A DNA stretch of 64,000 bases, taken from the NCBI RefSeq assembly GCF_034479555.1, contig NZ_CP140151.1, positions 2,666,001 through 2,730,000 of the forward strand, written 5' to 3'. The position numbers and the translations under genes were made by a program. Under the pieces are notes generated by a model that worked only from the letters and a program-made list of their open reading frames with translations, searched no databases and had not been told where the DNA came from. Position 1 is the first letter of the stretch, and each line of letters opens with the position of its first letter. Source of the stretch: Chromohalobacter canadensis. GTDB taxonomy: Bacteria; Pseudomonadota; Gammaproteobacteria; Pseudomonadales; Halomonadaceae. This document shows positions 26,591-35,505 of the stretch, piece after piece.

Positions 26591-27508
26591 ATGCCCGCCG
26601 ACAATGTCGACTTGCCACCCCGGCGTTACGCCGACCTGCAACTGCTGGCGCTGCGTGCTCGACGCGGTGACGCCGCTGATCTGAAGCTTTCCGCCAAGGG
26701 GCTCGCATTGCTCGAGGCTTTATTGGCCCAGCCCGAGGCCGTGAGCCTGTCGGGTATCTCGCAATTGGCGCAGCACCACGGCGTGAACCCTTCGCGCCTG
26801 ACGCGGTTGGCGCATGCCCTCGGCCTGGAAGGGTTCAAGGCGCTACAGGCGCTGTTTCGTGAAGATCTTAGCGATAGCGCCTTCTATTCCACGCGTGCCC
26901 AGCGTCTGCTGGATTTCGGCGAGACGCCCCGGGCCGAGGGCGACGCGTTGGCCGATGACCGCGCGCTATGGCAGCAAGAGATGCAAAATCTATCGGCCAC
27001 CGTGGAGGCGCTGGACACGACGCAACTGGCGGCGGCAGCGGCTAGCATCCAGCAGGCGCGGCGGATCCACGTTATCGGCCTGCGGGCCAGCTTCGGGGCC
27101 GCGCATTACCTGGCGTATTACCTCGACTATCTGCGCGATTCGGTGCACTTGGTCTCGGGGCACGCTGGCGTCAGCGTCGAGCAGGCATTGCGGCTGGGCG
27201 AAGAGGATCTGGTGATCGGCATCGCCTTTCGGCCCGAGTCGCGGATGAGCATCGACTACTGCCGGCTGGCGGTGGAGCAGGGCGCCTCGCTGCTGGCGTT
27301 GACGAATCATTCCAGCTCGCAACTGGCCACGTTGAGCGAATCGACGCTGCTTGCGCCGGCTGAGGGCGCCTTCTTTTTCAACCCCATGAGTAGCCTGTTC
27401 ATGCTCGTCGAGCTGTTGCTGTCCCGGGTGGCCCGCGAGATGGGGCACGATGCGGTGCTTGCCTTGCGCCAGCGTGAGGCGCTGATCTCGCGTCTGCACG
27501 TCGAGTGA
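26591..27508 (+). CDS. MurR/RpiR-family regulator with SIS domain
   Basis: A 305-residue regulator. The N-terminal RpiR helix-turn-helix spans about residues 20-95 (LSGISQLAQHHGVNPSRLTR, then LGLEGFKALQALFREDL). A C-terminal SIS sugar-phosphate-binding domain spans about 125-265 (RRIHVIGLRASFGAAHYLAYY, DLVIGIAFRPESRMSID). The ATG at 26591 is preceded by GGAG. It sits between pxpABC and an aminotransferase gene that follows after 46 bases in the same direction. I infer control of the aminotransferase, and perhaps of pxpABC, through the palindrome upstream. Confidence 0.9.
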   Translation: MPADNVDLPPRRYADLQLLALRARRGDAADLKLSAKGLALLEALLAQPEAVSLSGISQLAQHHGVNPSRLTRLAHALGLEGFKALQALFREDLSDSAFYSTRAQRLLDFGETPRAEGDALADDRALWQQEMQNLSATVEALDTTQLAAAAASIQQARRIHVIGLRASFGAAHYLAYYLDYLRDSVHLVSGHAGVSVEQALRLGEEDLVIGIAFRPESRMSIDYCRLAVEQGASLLALTNHSSSQLATLSESTLLAPAEGAFFFNPMSSLFMLVELLLSRVAREMGHDAVLALRQREALISRLHVE

Positions 27509-27554
27509 CGTGTTCGTTTACACCGCTTCTTTTGCCGCTTCTCTGGAGTTTGCC

Positions 27555-28886
27555 ATGACCACTTCCGCCTCTTCCTCTTATGTCCCAGGGCCAGCTACCA
27601 GCGCCGCCGATTGGCTGGACCGGGGCTACGCCGACGATCATAACGCCACCGCCGCTTCGGATACGCTCTTGATCAACGAGCAGTCGCGTCTACTCGAAAT
27701 GCAGGGGCGGCGCATCACCAAGTTCGGTTTCGGCCAATCGCCGTTTCCGGTCTTCCCCCCGGCGGTGGAGACGCTGGCCGAACACGCCGCCGATAAGGCC
27801 TACCTACCGGTGCAGGGTATGGCGGCGCTGCGAGAGAACGTGGCGGCTTTCCATCGCCACATGGACGGCACGGACTGGCGAGCCGAACGCGTGTTGATCG
27901 CCCCGGGGAGCAAACTGCTGCTGTTTGCGCTGATGAAGGCCTTACCGCGCGCCGAAGTGCTCATCCCTGCGCCGGCCTGGGTCTCCTATGCGCCACAGGC
28001 GCGACTCGCGGGGCAGCCAGCGGTGCGGCTGGAAACAAGCTTCGATAGCCGCTGGCTGGTCACGCCGGCACAACTCGATCAGCATTGCCGCGAGCATGGC
28101 CCTGGCCTACGGCTATTGATCCTCAATGCGCCTGGCAATCCCACGGGGTTGTCGTATGAGCCGGAGATGCAGCGTGAGCTGGCCGCGGTCGCCAAGCGCC
28201 ATGGCGTGCTGGTGCTCTCCGACGAGATCTACGGGCCGCTTCATCATCGTGGGGAACATCGTCCCTTCGCACTCGAGTACCCCGAGGGTACCTTGACCAC
28301 TAGCGGGCTTTCCAAGTGGTGTGGAGCAGGTGGCTGGCGCCTGGGTGTATTGAATGTGCCCGAAGCGCTGGGCGATGCATTGCTAACGCGCCTGCTGGGC
28401 ATCGCTTCGGAAACCTGGTCAAGTGTGACGAGTCCAGTTCAGGCGGCAGCGATCACCGCGTATAGCGTCACGCCGGCGCTGGAAGCGTATCTGGAGGCCC
28501 AGCGGCGCTGGCTGCAGGCGATCGGGCAGTGGTGCGCGCAACGTCTTGAGGTAGCCGGGGTTCGCACACATGCGCCGGATGGCGGCTTTTATCTGTTCCC
28601 TGATTTCAGTGCACACCGTGAGGTACTACGAGCGCGTGGAATTACCACCAGTGCAGCGTTGACCGCGACGCTGCTCGAAGAGGCAGGTATCGCGCTTTTG
28701 CCGGGCAGCGCGTTTGGCTGCGAACCCTCTCAACTGACGGTGCGCTTGGCCTATGTGGACTTCGATGGCGCGGCGCTATTGGCACGCACTTGCCCCGATG
28801 ACCCCGAGGCGGCGATGGCCGCTCCCGAACTGGTCACAGTGCGTCATGGCATCGAGGTGTTGGCGGCCTGGTTGAATGCTGCTTAA
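27555..28886 (+). CDS. Class I/II PLP-dependent aminotransferase
   Basis: A 443-residue fold-type I aminotransferase. Landmarks are AYLPVQGMAALRENVAAFHR, the cofactor-contact motif LNAPGNPTGLSYEPE, LSDEIYGPLHH, and the PLP lysine in TTSGLSKWCGAGGWRLG. It resembles aspartate/aromatic-type enzymes but is longer than the usual ~400 residues because of an N-terminal extension. The start at 27555 has GGAG upstream. It is co-directional with the RpiR regulator. The amino-acid substrate is unknown; linkage to pxpABC hints at glutamate or 2-oxoglutarate as one partner. Confidence 0.88.
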   Translation: MTTSASSSYVPGPATSAADWLDRGYADDHNATAASDTLLINEQSRLLEMQGRRITKFGFGQSPFPVFPPAVETLAEHAADKAYLPVQGMAALRENVAAFHRHMDGTDWRAERVLIAPGSKLLLFALMKALPRAEVLIPAPAWVSYAPQARLAGQPAVRLETSFDSRWLVTPAQLDQHCREHGPGLRLLILNAPGNPTGLSYEPEMQRELAAVAKRHGVLVLSDEIYGPLHHRGEHRPFALEYPEGTLTTSGLSKWCGAGGWRLGVLNVPEALGDALLTRLLGIASETWSSVTSPVQAAAITAYSVTPALEAYLEAQRRWLQAIGQWCAQRLEVAGVRTHAPDGGFYLFPDFSAHREVLRARGITTSAALTATLLEEAGIALLPGSAFGCEPSQLTVRLAYVDFDGAALLARTCPDDPEAAMAAPELVTVRHGIEVLAAWLNAA

Positions 28887-28976
28887 ATCTTTACACTCTG
28901 TTACACAAAAAATGTGAACTCACCCACTACAGTGGCGTCACAATAGCCACGCACACGCAATAACCTGGAGGTATTC

Positions 28977-29375
28977 ATGCAACGGATCACTGCTCTTGTT
29001 TCAGCGGCTATGCTGACCACCGGAATGGTAGCGGCACAGTCCGCAATGGCACAGCAGGAAGACCCGGCAGCAAGCGGGACAACCCAGACTCAGGGTGCGT
29101 CCTCTCAAGATTTTTCTGACGAACAGCTTCAGCAGTTTGCAGATGCATCTGAGGAAATTTCTCAAGTTTCCCAGAAGTACACTCAGCAGCTTCAGAACGC
29201 GGATGGCGAAGACGAGCAGAAAGAGCTTCGTGAAAAGGCCAATGAAGAGATGGTCAGCGTTGTCGAAGACAGCGGCATGAGTGTCGAAGAGTTCAACTCC
29301 GTTGGCCAGGCGATCCAGCAGGATCCCGAGCTCATGCAGCGCGTTCAGGGCATGGTTCAAGGTCAGCAGGAGTAA
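28977..29375 (+). CDS. Secreted DUF4168-family protein
   Basis: A 132-residue secreted protein. The signal peptide is MQRITALVSAAMLTTGMVAAQSAMA, followed by a Gln/Thr-rich linker and an acidic helical domain (FSDEQLQQFADASEEISQVSQKY, then EEFNSVGQAIQQDPELMQRV) characteristic of DUF4168. Function is unknown; such proteins are periplasmic or envelope-associated. CTGGAGG lies before the ATG. A clear intrinsic terminator follows, so it is a single-gene unit. The strong Asp/Glu and Gln bias fits a salt-tolerant periplasm. Confidence 0.82.
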   Translation: MQRITALVSAAMLTTGMVAAQSAMAQQEDPAASGTTQTQGASSQDFSDEQLQQFADASEEISQVSQKYTQQLQNADGEDEQKELREKANEEMVSVVEDSGMSVEEFNSVGQAIQQDPELMQRVQGMVQGQQE

Positions 29376-29437
29376 GCGAATCGGATATTGCGGTATCGTT
29401 GCACTTAGTGCCGGTGCCGAGTGATATAAGCTTCGCG

Positions 29438-29466
29438 GAAAAGGCCACCTTCGGGTGGCCTTTTTT
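29438..29466 (+). terminator. Rho-independent terminator after the DUF4168 gene
   Basis: GGCCACC (29443-29449), loop TTCG, GGTGGCC (29454-29460), then six T; AAAA before the stem can extend pairing with the T run. Confidence 0.92.
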
Positions 29467-29533
29467 GTGTTGGGCCTTCTCAAGGACGTTGCGAGAGTGG
29501 CTCGTGAGTTCATGTGCTGCCAAAGCCGACATG

Positions 29534-29561
29534 AAAAAGGCCCGCCATAGTGGCGGGCCTT
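29534..29561 (-). terminator. Rho-independent terminator of the PRC-barrel gene (minus strand)
   Basis: An 11-base arm (29537-29547) pairs with 29551-29561 around TAG. On the minus strand it is followed by a T run (AAAAA at 29534-29538 on the plus strand), 37 bases after the stop of the leftward gene. Confidence 0.88.
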
Positions 29562-29597
29562 CATGCTTTCACCCTTTATGGGCGAAGAGCCTGACGA

Positions 29598-30122
29598 TCA
29601 GTCGCTGATGGCATCGCTGGCATCGTCAAGAAGATCGGCAGTGGCTGATTTGGTGCTCTGCCAAGCACTTTCGGCGCCTTGCTTGGTCTCTTTCCATGCT
29701 TGGCGGGCTTGCCCTTTGGCATCCTGCCACCAGTCGTTATCGTACTCTGGTAGCTTGGCGACATCATCGCGCGTCATGTCGAGCGTGACGCTATAGTCCA
29801 AGTCGTCGAGGTCGTCGGCGTTCTGTGTCTCGAGGGTAAAATTGTCGCGATCAACCACACGGTGTGTATCGCCGAGGTCGAGAACACCCCCGGTTTCGAT
29901 GACCAAGGCTTGAACGCTCATGTCCTCGCCAAGCAGCACGTCTTCGACGTCACCCACGTCTTCGTTGGGGGTTTCCGCGAGGAAAACGTCGGCATCCATC
30001 AGCTCGTCGGCTGAATACAGCCCTTGTGGCTGAGTCTCGGATTGCGCGAGGGCCGCGCCTGTCAGACTCAGGCCACCGATGAGAATGGCGGTTTGCGTCA
30101 TGCGATGCATTGAGTGGCGCAT
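29598..30122 (-). CDS. Secreted PRC-barrel domain protein with C-terminal helical tail
   Basis: A 174-residue exported protein. The signal peptide covers about residues 1-26 (QTAILIGGLSLTGAALAQ). A PRC-barrel-like region at about 35-115 (YSADELMDADVFLAETPNEDVGDVEDVLL, VQALVIETGG) is followed by a charged helical tail rich in Trp and Ala (WWQDAKGQARQAWKETKQ, AWQSTKSATADLL). Such proteins are linked to envelope and osmotic stress, but the molecular role is unknown. AAGGAG precedes the ATG at 30122. It lies next to a CsbD-like gene in the same direction. Confidence 0.78.
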   Translation of the reverse strand: MRHSMHRMTQTAILIGGLSLTGAALAQSETQPQGLYSADELMDADVFLAETPNEDVGDVEDVLLGEDMSVQALVIETGGVLDLGDTHRVVDRDNFTLETQNADDLDDLDYSVTLDMTRDDVAKLPEYDNDWWQDAKGQARQAWKETKQGAESAWQSTKSATADLLDDASDAISD

Positions 30123-30188
30123 TGAGAAGCTCCTTCTTCGTCGGTTCTAGCTATTCGACGGGTGTCGAATCACTGGCGGGATGGGCAG

Positions 30189-30386
30189 TCAGACCGAACG
30201 GGCCCAGTCATCTGCACGCTTTTCGGCTTCTTCCTTGGTGATCCCGTATTTGGTCTGCAGCTTGCCGATCAATTGATCACGCTTACCAGCGACCTGATCG
30301 AGTTCATCGTCGGTCATTTCGCCCCAGGACGCTTTGGCCTTGCCTTTGACCTCGGTCCAACGGCCTTCTATCTGATCCCAATTCAT
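30189..30386 (-). CDS. CsbD-family stress-response protein
   Basis: A 65-residue, highly charged protein with the full CsbD pattern: MNWDQIEGRWTEVKGKAKASWG at the start, then LDQVAGKRDQLIGKLQTKYGI, and a C-terminal EEAEKRADDWA helix. In other bacteria CsbD proteins are induced in general stress. AGGAGGAACCGCC lies immediately upstream of the ATG, so expression is likely strong. It is upstream of, and co-directional with, the PRC-barrel gene (66-base gap). Confidence 0.92.
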   Translation of the reverse strand: MNWDQIEGRWTEVKGKAKASWGEMTDDELDQVAGKRDQLIGKLQTKYGITKEEAEKRADDWARSV

Positions 30387-30505
30387 GGCGGTTCCTCCTG
30401 AACGTTTGCCAACAACGCGAGCGCTTCCTGCGCGTCGCGTTCATTACGAAGAATAACAGAGATGTGTGCTTTGACAATTACACGCCATGCGCCAGAACGC
30501 GCACA

Positions 30506-31381
30506 CTACATGAACAGCGCCAGCAGCAGCGGCACGTAGAGGAAGGAGAGCAGGGTCGAGCAGAACACGAGACTGGCGACATATGCCGGTTCGCGCTGTG
30601 AACGTTGCGCGAAGAGATAGTTGTAGACTGCCACCGGCATGCTCATCTGCAACACGAGCACGCTCTGCGCCAGGGGCGGGAGGTTTAGAAGCCAGCCCAC
30701 GCCGAAAGCCACGCAAACGGCGAACGCCGTGCGCAGCAGGCTGAAGGCGAGCCCCGAAGACAGACTGCGCACCTGGATGTTGGCCAGCGAGACACCGAGA
30801 GTGATCAGCATCAAGGGGACGGTGAAGCCGGAGATTAGCTCCACGGTGTTGTCGATCCACAATGGCAGATCGGTATCCGTCAGCAGGATGGCCACCGACA
30901 GCAGAATGCTATACACGGTAGGCGTGCGCAGCAGGCTTTTCAGCGGATTGCTGCGGCTGATCATCATCACGCCGAAGGTGAACTGCACTAGGGCGACCGT
31001 CACCATCACGGTGATGGCATAGGCGAAGCCCTCGTTGCCAAATGCATAAAGTGCCACCGGTAAGCCCATATTGCCGGTGTTGGGATACATCATGGGTGCC
31101 AATAGCACGCGCCAGTTCTTGCGCAGCAGTATCGCCATCAGCCAGGTGGCCAGCGCCATGACCAGAAGCACGCCCAGCGTGCTCAGCATGGTGCGCCCAA
31201 AAGTGTGGGCATCGATGTTGGCGCCGGAGAGCGAGGCGAGAATCAACGACGGCGTGCCGACATTGAAGACCAGCTTGGTGACGAAGTCGGTGGGATACGC
31301 GTATCCCAGTCGTATCCAGAAAAATCCGATACTGGCGCCCACGAACACGGGGGCCATGACAGCAAAGAGTTGGGCGAGCAT
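30506..31381 (-). CDS. AEC-family (auxin efflux carrier-like) permease
   Basis: A 291-residue membrane protein with about 10 helices in the bile-acid/auxin carrier arrangement. Landmarks are VFVGASIGFFWIRLGYAY, FNVGTPSLILASLSG, MYPNTGNMGLPVALYAFGNEG (the NTGNMGLP motif is typical) and MPVAVYNYLFAQRSQREPAYVASLVF. Substrates of bacterial members include malate and other carboxylates; none can be assigned here. The ATG at 31381 begins the first helix; the frame is open 43 codons further upstream but without membrane-like sequence. It is divergent from yojI. Confidence 0.85.
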   Translation of the reverse strand: MLAQLFAVMAPVFVGASIGFFWIRLGYAYPTDFVTKLVFNVGTPSLILASLSGANIDAHTFGRTMLSTLGVLLVMALATWLMAILLRKNWRVLLAPMMYPNTGNMGLPVALYAFGNEGFAYAITVMVTVALVQFTFGVMMISRSNPLKSLLRTPTVYSILLSVAILLTDTDLPLWIDNTVELISGFTVPLMLITLGVSLANIQVRSLSSGLAFSLLRTAFAVCVAFGVGWLLNLPPLAQSVLVLQMSMPVAVYNYLFAQRSQREPAYVASLVFCSTLLSFLYVPLLLALFM

Positions 31382-31632
31382 GCGCGAGCCTGATTCAGGG
31401 TCTGCGTCCACGGTGCGGAGGTGGACGGGACGACGTTGAACGCGACTTTGAGAGCCGCTGAAAGTGCCATATGGGATGCTATTGTCGCCAATCGTGGTAA
31501 AGCGTTGCAACGTGCATACGAAAACGAGAATCCTTTACCTTGACGTGGCGCGAGAATTGGCAAGAATCGTGGGCCACGCTGACATTCATCGGCGTCGCGT
31601 ATAACGCGGCGCGTCGCCACTCAGAGAATTGC

Positions 31633-33306
31633 ATGGAACTTTTGCGCGTCGTCTATCGCGATTATCGCTGGCCGTTCATCGGCGTCATGGTGTTGAGTCT
31701 GGCAAGCGCCGGGCTTGGTATCGGGGTCATCGCTTTCATCAACCAGTACTTGATCGAGGCCCAAGGCGATCCGCTTCTGGTGCTGCCTCAGTTTCTGGGA
31801 CTCATCGCCTTGCTGCTGGTGGTGACGCTCGGTTCGCAATTGGCGCTGACCGTGCTTGGCCACCATTTCGTTTATCGTCTGCGCGGGCGTCTTATCAAAC
31901 GGATTCTGGATACCGACATCGAGCGTATCGAGCGCCTGGGCAGCGCGCATCTGCTGGCTAGTTTGTCCAGCGACATCCGTAATATCACCATCGCCTTCGT
32001 GCGACTTCCCGAGCTGGTGCAGGGCGTGATCCTGACGCTGGGCTCGGCCGCTTACCTGGCCTGGCTCTCGCCGGGGATGCTGTTCATCACCGCGCTGTGG
32101 GTGGCGGTGACCGTGGTGGGTGGCTGGTATCTGGTGTCGCATGTGTATCGCCATCTGGGCCAAGTACGTGACACCGAGGATCGACTCTACAAGGATTACG
32201 AGGCGGTGATCGATGGCCGCAAGGAACTGGCCCTCAATCGCGATCGTGCCCGGGCGCTTTACGAGGATGTCTACGAGCGCGACGCCAAGGCCTATCGGCA
32301 TCACATCATCCGCTCTGATACCTTCCACCTGAGCGCGGTGAACTGGTCGAACATCATGATGCTGGGGGCCATCGGCATGGTGTTTTTCCTCGCCAATGGC
32401 CTGGGTTGGGCCAACACCAATGTGGCGGCCACCTATTCGCTGACGCTTTTGTTCCTGCGCACGCCCCTGATTCAGGCGGTGGGGGCGTTGCCCACGCTGT
32501 TGAGTGCCCAGGTCGCCTTCGACAAGCTCAAGACACTGGCGTTGACCGAGTATCGCGCCGAGTTCGGCGAGAGCGCCGCGCACGGCGACTGGCAGACATT
32601 GGAACTGCGCGGTGTGACCTTTGCCTATGCTGCGGGCGAGCATGGCAAGGGGTTCGAAGTGGGGCCAGTCGATCTTACCTTGTCGCGCGGTGAACTCGTG
32701 TTTCTGATCGGTGGCAACGGCAGTGGCAAATCGACGTTGGCACGCCTGCTGACCGGACTTTATCAGCCATATGCCGGCGAGATCCTCATCGATGGTACCC
32801 CTGTGGACGAGGCTGGGTGGCAGGCGTTTCGTAGCCGTTTCGCTGCCGTATTCACCGACTTCCATCTATTCGACCAGGTGATCGGCCCTGATGGCGAGGC
32901 GCCGGACACGGCCTTGGCCGAAGCCTGGATCGCACGCCTGGGCATGGGCGAGAAGCTGCATTTCGATGGCTGGCGGGTGACCGACACGCAGCTTTCCCAG
33001 GGGCAGCGCAAGCGCCTGGCGTTGCTGCTGGCGGTCGCCGAGCAGCGCGATATCCTGCTGCTCGACGAATGGGCGGCGGATCAGGATCCGCAGTTCCGGC
33101 GCATCTTCTACCGCGAGCTGCTACCTATGCTGCGCGAACACGGCAAGACCGTTTTCGCCATTAGCCACGACGATCACTACTTCCAGCACGCTGACCGCCT
33201 GCTGGAGATGCGCGCAGGCCAGTTGAGCGAACTGACCGGCGAGATGCGCGAGCGCGTCAGCCGCGACGCCGTGGCACGGCTCGAAGACACTTCAGGCAAC
33301 GTGTGA
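31633..33306 (+). CDS. yojI: YojI-like ABC exporter (fused membrane and ATPase domains)
   Basis: A 557-residue half-transporter with six membrane helices (residues about 1-310) and one ATPase domain. Walker A is GGNGSGKST, the signature is [12 protein letters not shown], Walker B is [12 protein letters not shown], and the H-loop is ISHDDHY. Sequence follows E. coli YojI almost throughout ([29 protein letters not shown]). YojI exports microcin J25; relatives next to siderophore genes export peptide siderophores. The start is taken at 31633 ([15 protein letters not shown], the family N terminus); the open frame begins 31 codons earlier. Its last 48 bases are copied at 51186-51236. Confidence 0.93.
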   Translation: MELLRVVYRDYRWPFIGVMVLSLASAGLGIGVIAFINQYLIEAQGDPLLVLPQFLGLIALLLVVTLGSQLALTVLGHHFVYRLRGRLIKRILDTDIERIERLGSAHLLASLSSDIRNITIAFVRLPELVQGVILTLGSAAYLAWLSPGMLFITALWVAVTVVGGWYLVSHVYRHLGQVRDTEDRLYKDYEAVIDGRKELALNRDRARALYEDVYERDAKAYRHHIIRSDTFHLSAVNWSNIMMLGAIGMVFFLANGLGWANTNVAATYSLTLLFLRTPLIQAVGALPTLLSAQVAFDKLKTLALTEYRAEFGESAAHGDWQTLELRGVTFAYAAGEHGKGFEVGPVDLTLSRGELVFLIGGNGSGKSTLARLLTGLYQPYAGEILIDGTPVDEAGWQAFRSRFAAVFTDFHLFDQVIGPDGEAPDTALAEAWIARLGMGEKLHFDGWRVTDTQLSQGQRKRLALLLAVAEQRDILLLDEWAADQDPQFRRIFYRELLPMLREHGKTVFAISHDDHYFQHADRLLEMRAGQLSELTGEMRERVSRDAVARLEDTSGNV

Positions 33307-33309
33307 CGG
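33259..33309. repeat. 51-bp direct repeat, left copy (yojI 3' end)
   Basis: This segment, encoding the YojI C terminus [14 protein letters not shown] plus its stop, recurs at 51186-51236 with 48 of 51 bases identical. The two copies bracket the siderophore locus. Confidence 0.9.
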
Positions 33310-33338
33310 ACGGCGAATACTTGCGGTGGCCTTCATTG

Positions 33339-34241
33339 TCATGCGGGTGAGATCTCGCTGGCATGCCAGACGAGGCTTTCGGTGGGACCGTCGTCCAGAT
33401 CGGAGCACATGTCGACACGCAGAATCGTCGCCGTTTCGCATACGGTCTGCAGTCGGCCATGCGCATCATCTTGCTCCCATCGCCACAGGATGCGTCTCCG
33501 ATGCTCGTTGCCAGTGTCGTCCTGTAGCGTCAGGTTGGCCGTCGGGTACCGTTGTTCTAGAAAGGTCAGGGCTGCGAGCTGAGCACACTGCTGTGCGGGT
33601 GTCAGTTGGGAGTCGCCGCGATAGCCGGGCAGAAAACGACGGCCTTGCGCCTCCGCTTGCAGGAAGGGCAATGCCTGCTGCGGTGTGAGGCGGCCGTACT
33701 TGCGGACTGGCGAGAGCAGTATGAGGCTGGCGGCGAAGCGGCAGCCGCCCAGATGGCTGCTTTCCCATACATCGAAGGGCAGTTCGTGTGCTGCGACGAC
33801 CTGGGCCAACTGCTTGTAGGTCTGGTAACCATACTTGGCGCAGCACTTATCTTTCTTGCCGTGCGTGCAGCAAAGCAGCAGGTCGTGGTCGACTCGCGCC
33901 CCTTCCCATGCCGTCAGTGGCGCCCCTGATTGCCACGCGGCCAGAAACGTCTCCAGTGCCTCGCGAGGTACGACAAACCGCCGGCGTTCGGGCATCAGAA
34001 ACACCTGATGGCTCTCGTCGGCCTGCTCGCGTCGATGAATCAGATTGACCCGTCGCCCATCGGCGGCGATGGCGTCGAGGGTTTTTGCCAGGCTGTCCGG
34101 CATGTCGTTGGCATGACGCAGATTTCGCGTCCACTTGTTGCGAGGCCAACTGATCAGCAGATTGCGCTCAAAATGCGCGGCGCTGCCAGCCAACGGATCA
34201 TGCTGCTCACGGCTGAGATCGGCGCAGAATCGATGGCTCAT
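33339..34241 (-). CDS. Sucraseferredoxin/Apd1-like thioredoxin-fold [2Fe-2S] protein
   Basis: A 300-residue protein of the sucrase/ferredoxin-like family. The cluster-binding segment CTHGKKDKCCAKYG (C125 and C134, nine apart) and HLGGCRFA (H163, C167, four apart) align with the two-Cys and HxxxH ligands of yeast Apd1; here the second His is replaced by Cys. Apd1 is a non-Rieske [2Fe-2S] protein. Being coupled to a ferric-siderophore ATPase (start overlaps its stop by four bases, ATGA), it may act as a cytoplasmic ferric-siderophore reductase. That role is inferred from context only. It ends 32 bases from the convergent yojI stop. Confidence 0.78.
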   Translation of the reverse strand: MSHRFCADLSREQHDPLAGSAAHFERNLLISWPRNKWTRNLRHANDMPDSLAKTLDAIAADGRRVNLIHRREQADESHQVFLMPERRRFVVPREALETFLAAWQSGAPLTAWEGARVDHDLLLCCTHGKKDKCCAKYGYQTYKQLAQVVAAHELPFDVWESSHLGGCRFAASLILLSPVRKYGRLTPQQALPFLQAEAQGRRFLPGYRGDSQLTPAQQCAQLAALTFLEQRYPTANLTLQDDTGNEHRRRILWRWEQDDAHGRLQTVCETATILRVDMCSDLDDGPTESLVWHASEISPA

Positions 34242-35089
34242 GACACACAGCGCTGTTGGGTGGTGGGGTGGGCACGCCGATGGGGTCGCTTTTTCTTGTG
34301 TGGCACGCAGATCGGGCTGCCGGTCTCGGGGTCTTCGAGCACATGGGCATCGAGATCGAAGACATGCTTGAGATTGATGGCCGTGAATACCTCCTCTGGC
34401 GCGCCGCGGGTGACAATCTGCCCTTCACGCATCATCACTAGCTGGTCCGCGTAGGCTGCCGCCAGGTTCAGGTCGTGCAGGACCAGCAGCAGGGTGCGGC
34501 TGTGCTCATGGGCCAGGCGGGATAGCAGCTCCAGCAAGTCCACTTGCACCTTGAGATCGAGGAAAGTGGTGGGCTCATCGAGCAGGATTAGATCGGTCTC
34601 CTGGGCCAGCACCATAGCGATCCAACAACGCTGACGCTGACCGCCGGAGAGCGCATCGACGCTGCGTTCGGCGAACTCCGTGACATCGGCATAGGCCATC
34701 GCCTCACGGATGGCGCGGGCATCCTGCTCGGCGTCCTGTCGCCACAACCGTTGGTGAGGAAAGCGCCCCATACCCACCAGTTGCCGCACCGTCAGTCCCT
34801 CCGGGGCCACAGGGCCCTGGGGCAGGATACCCAGGCGCTGTGCTACCTCTCGCGTATTGCGGCGGTGGATATCCTTGCCATCGAGACAGACTTGCCCGGC
34901 GCTGGGTATAAGCGTGCGCGCCAGTGTCTTCAACAGCGTCGACTTCCCGCTACCGTTGGCGCCCAGCAACACCGTCAGCTTGCCCTCGGCCACCGTCAGA
35001 TCGACGCCGTCCAGTACGCGTCGGGATTCGTACCCGGCGCACAAGGCTTCGCCTGTTAGACGAGGCGGCTTGGCAGGTATCGAGGGCAT
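34238..35089 (-). CDS. cbrD: Ferric-siderophore ABC transporter ATPase (FepC/FecE/CbrD-like)
   Basis: A 283-residue ATPase. Walker A is GANGSGKST, the Q-loop lies in LGILPQGP, the signature is LSGGQRQRCWIAMVLAQ, Walker B is LILLDEPTTFLD and the H-loop is VLHDLNLAA. No other ATPase accompanies the FecCD-like permeases at 44.1-46.1 kb, so this gene probably serves them although it lies at the opposite end of the locus. It is divergent from acsD, and a Fur-like site (12 of 19) lies 44 bases before the start. The gene downstream is translationally coupled. Confidence 0.88.
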   Translation of the reverse strand: MPSIPAKPPRLTGEALCAGYESRRVLDGVDLTVAEGKLTVLLGANGSGKSTLLKTLARTLIPSAGQVCLDGKDIHRRNTREVAQRLGILPQGPVAPEGLTVRQLVGMGRFPHQRLWRQDAEQDARAIREAMAYADVTEFAERSVDALSGGQRQRCWIAMVLAQETDLILLDEPTTFLDLKVQVDLLELLSRLAHEHSRTLLLVLHDLNLAAAYADQLVMMREGQIVTRGAPEEVFTAINLKHVFDLDAHVLEDPETGSPICVPHKKKRPHRRAHPTTQQRCVS

Positions 35090-35132
35090 GAAGGTAGCTC
35101 GTTGGTGTGGTCCCTAAGCTGGCAACCGTAAG

Positions 35133-35151
35133 ACAAAAAATTCTCATTTTC
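35133..35151 (-). promoter_or_regulatory. Fur-box-like site upstream of the ATPase gene
   Basis: Read on the minus strand it matches the 19-base Fur consensus at 12 positions (GAAAATGAGAATTTTTTGT). It is 44 bases upstream of the ATPase start. Confidence 0.5.
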
Positions 35152-35249
35152 AATGCTGGTGACCACGTCCGCTCAGTCTTTAAGAACGGTGTGTGGGGGG
35201 GCAATGATTCGCTCGGCGAACATGTGCGAGTGTTGACTTTAATCTCTAT

Positions 35250-35268
35250 TATAATCATTCTCATTATC
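35250..35268 (+). promoter_or_regulatory. Fur box upstream of the siderophore biosynthesis operon
   Basis: TATAATCATTCTCATTATC matches the Fur consensus GATAATGATAATCATTATC at 15 of 19 positions and contains a TATAAT -10-like hexamer. Confidence 0.75.
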
Positions 35269-35505
35269 AAATGATCCAGCGGTTACCTAAGCAACTGCAC
35301 CGAGTACACCGAGGACCTAAGCGCATTGCTGGCTCTCACCGCTCGGGCGACATAACAAGCACGACCATCCAGTAAAGCTTCGCACAGTGGCTAGCGAGGG
35401 AGGCGCGGACTTACTTGCCAAAAAAGCCTTGCACTGACGGCAAGGTTGGCCAGGAGGCAAGTGAGATTCAAAAGGAAGGTAGGAAGGTATTGTTGCGGAG
35501 GCTAC

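Larger units (their letters stand above)
35090..35505. other. Divergent promoter region between cbrD-like ATPase and acsD
   Basis: No gene is supported. It holds two Fur-like sites (35133-35151 and 35250-35268), a TATAAT at 35250-35255 inside the second, and TTGACT at 35233-35238. If transcription starts near the second site, acsD has a leader of about 240 bases. I see no riboswitch-like fold or leader peptide in it. Confidence 0.6.

Noticed and set aside
31621..32865. 414-residue open frame antisense to yojI
   Set aside because: Gln/His-rich low-quality translation opposite a clear ABC exporter; typical shadow in high-GC DNA. The same holds for the antisense frames at 14500-15633 and 39266-40294.
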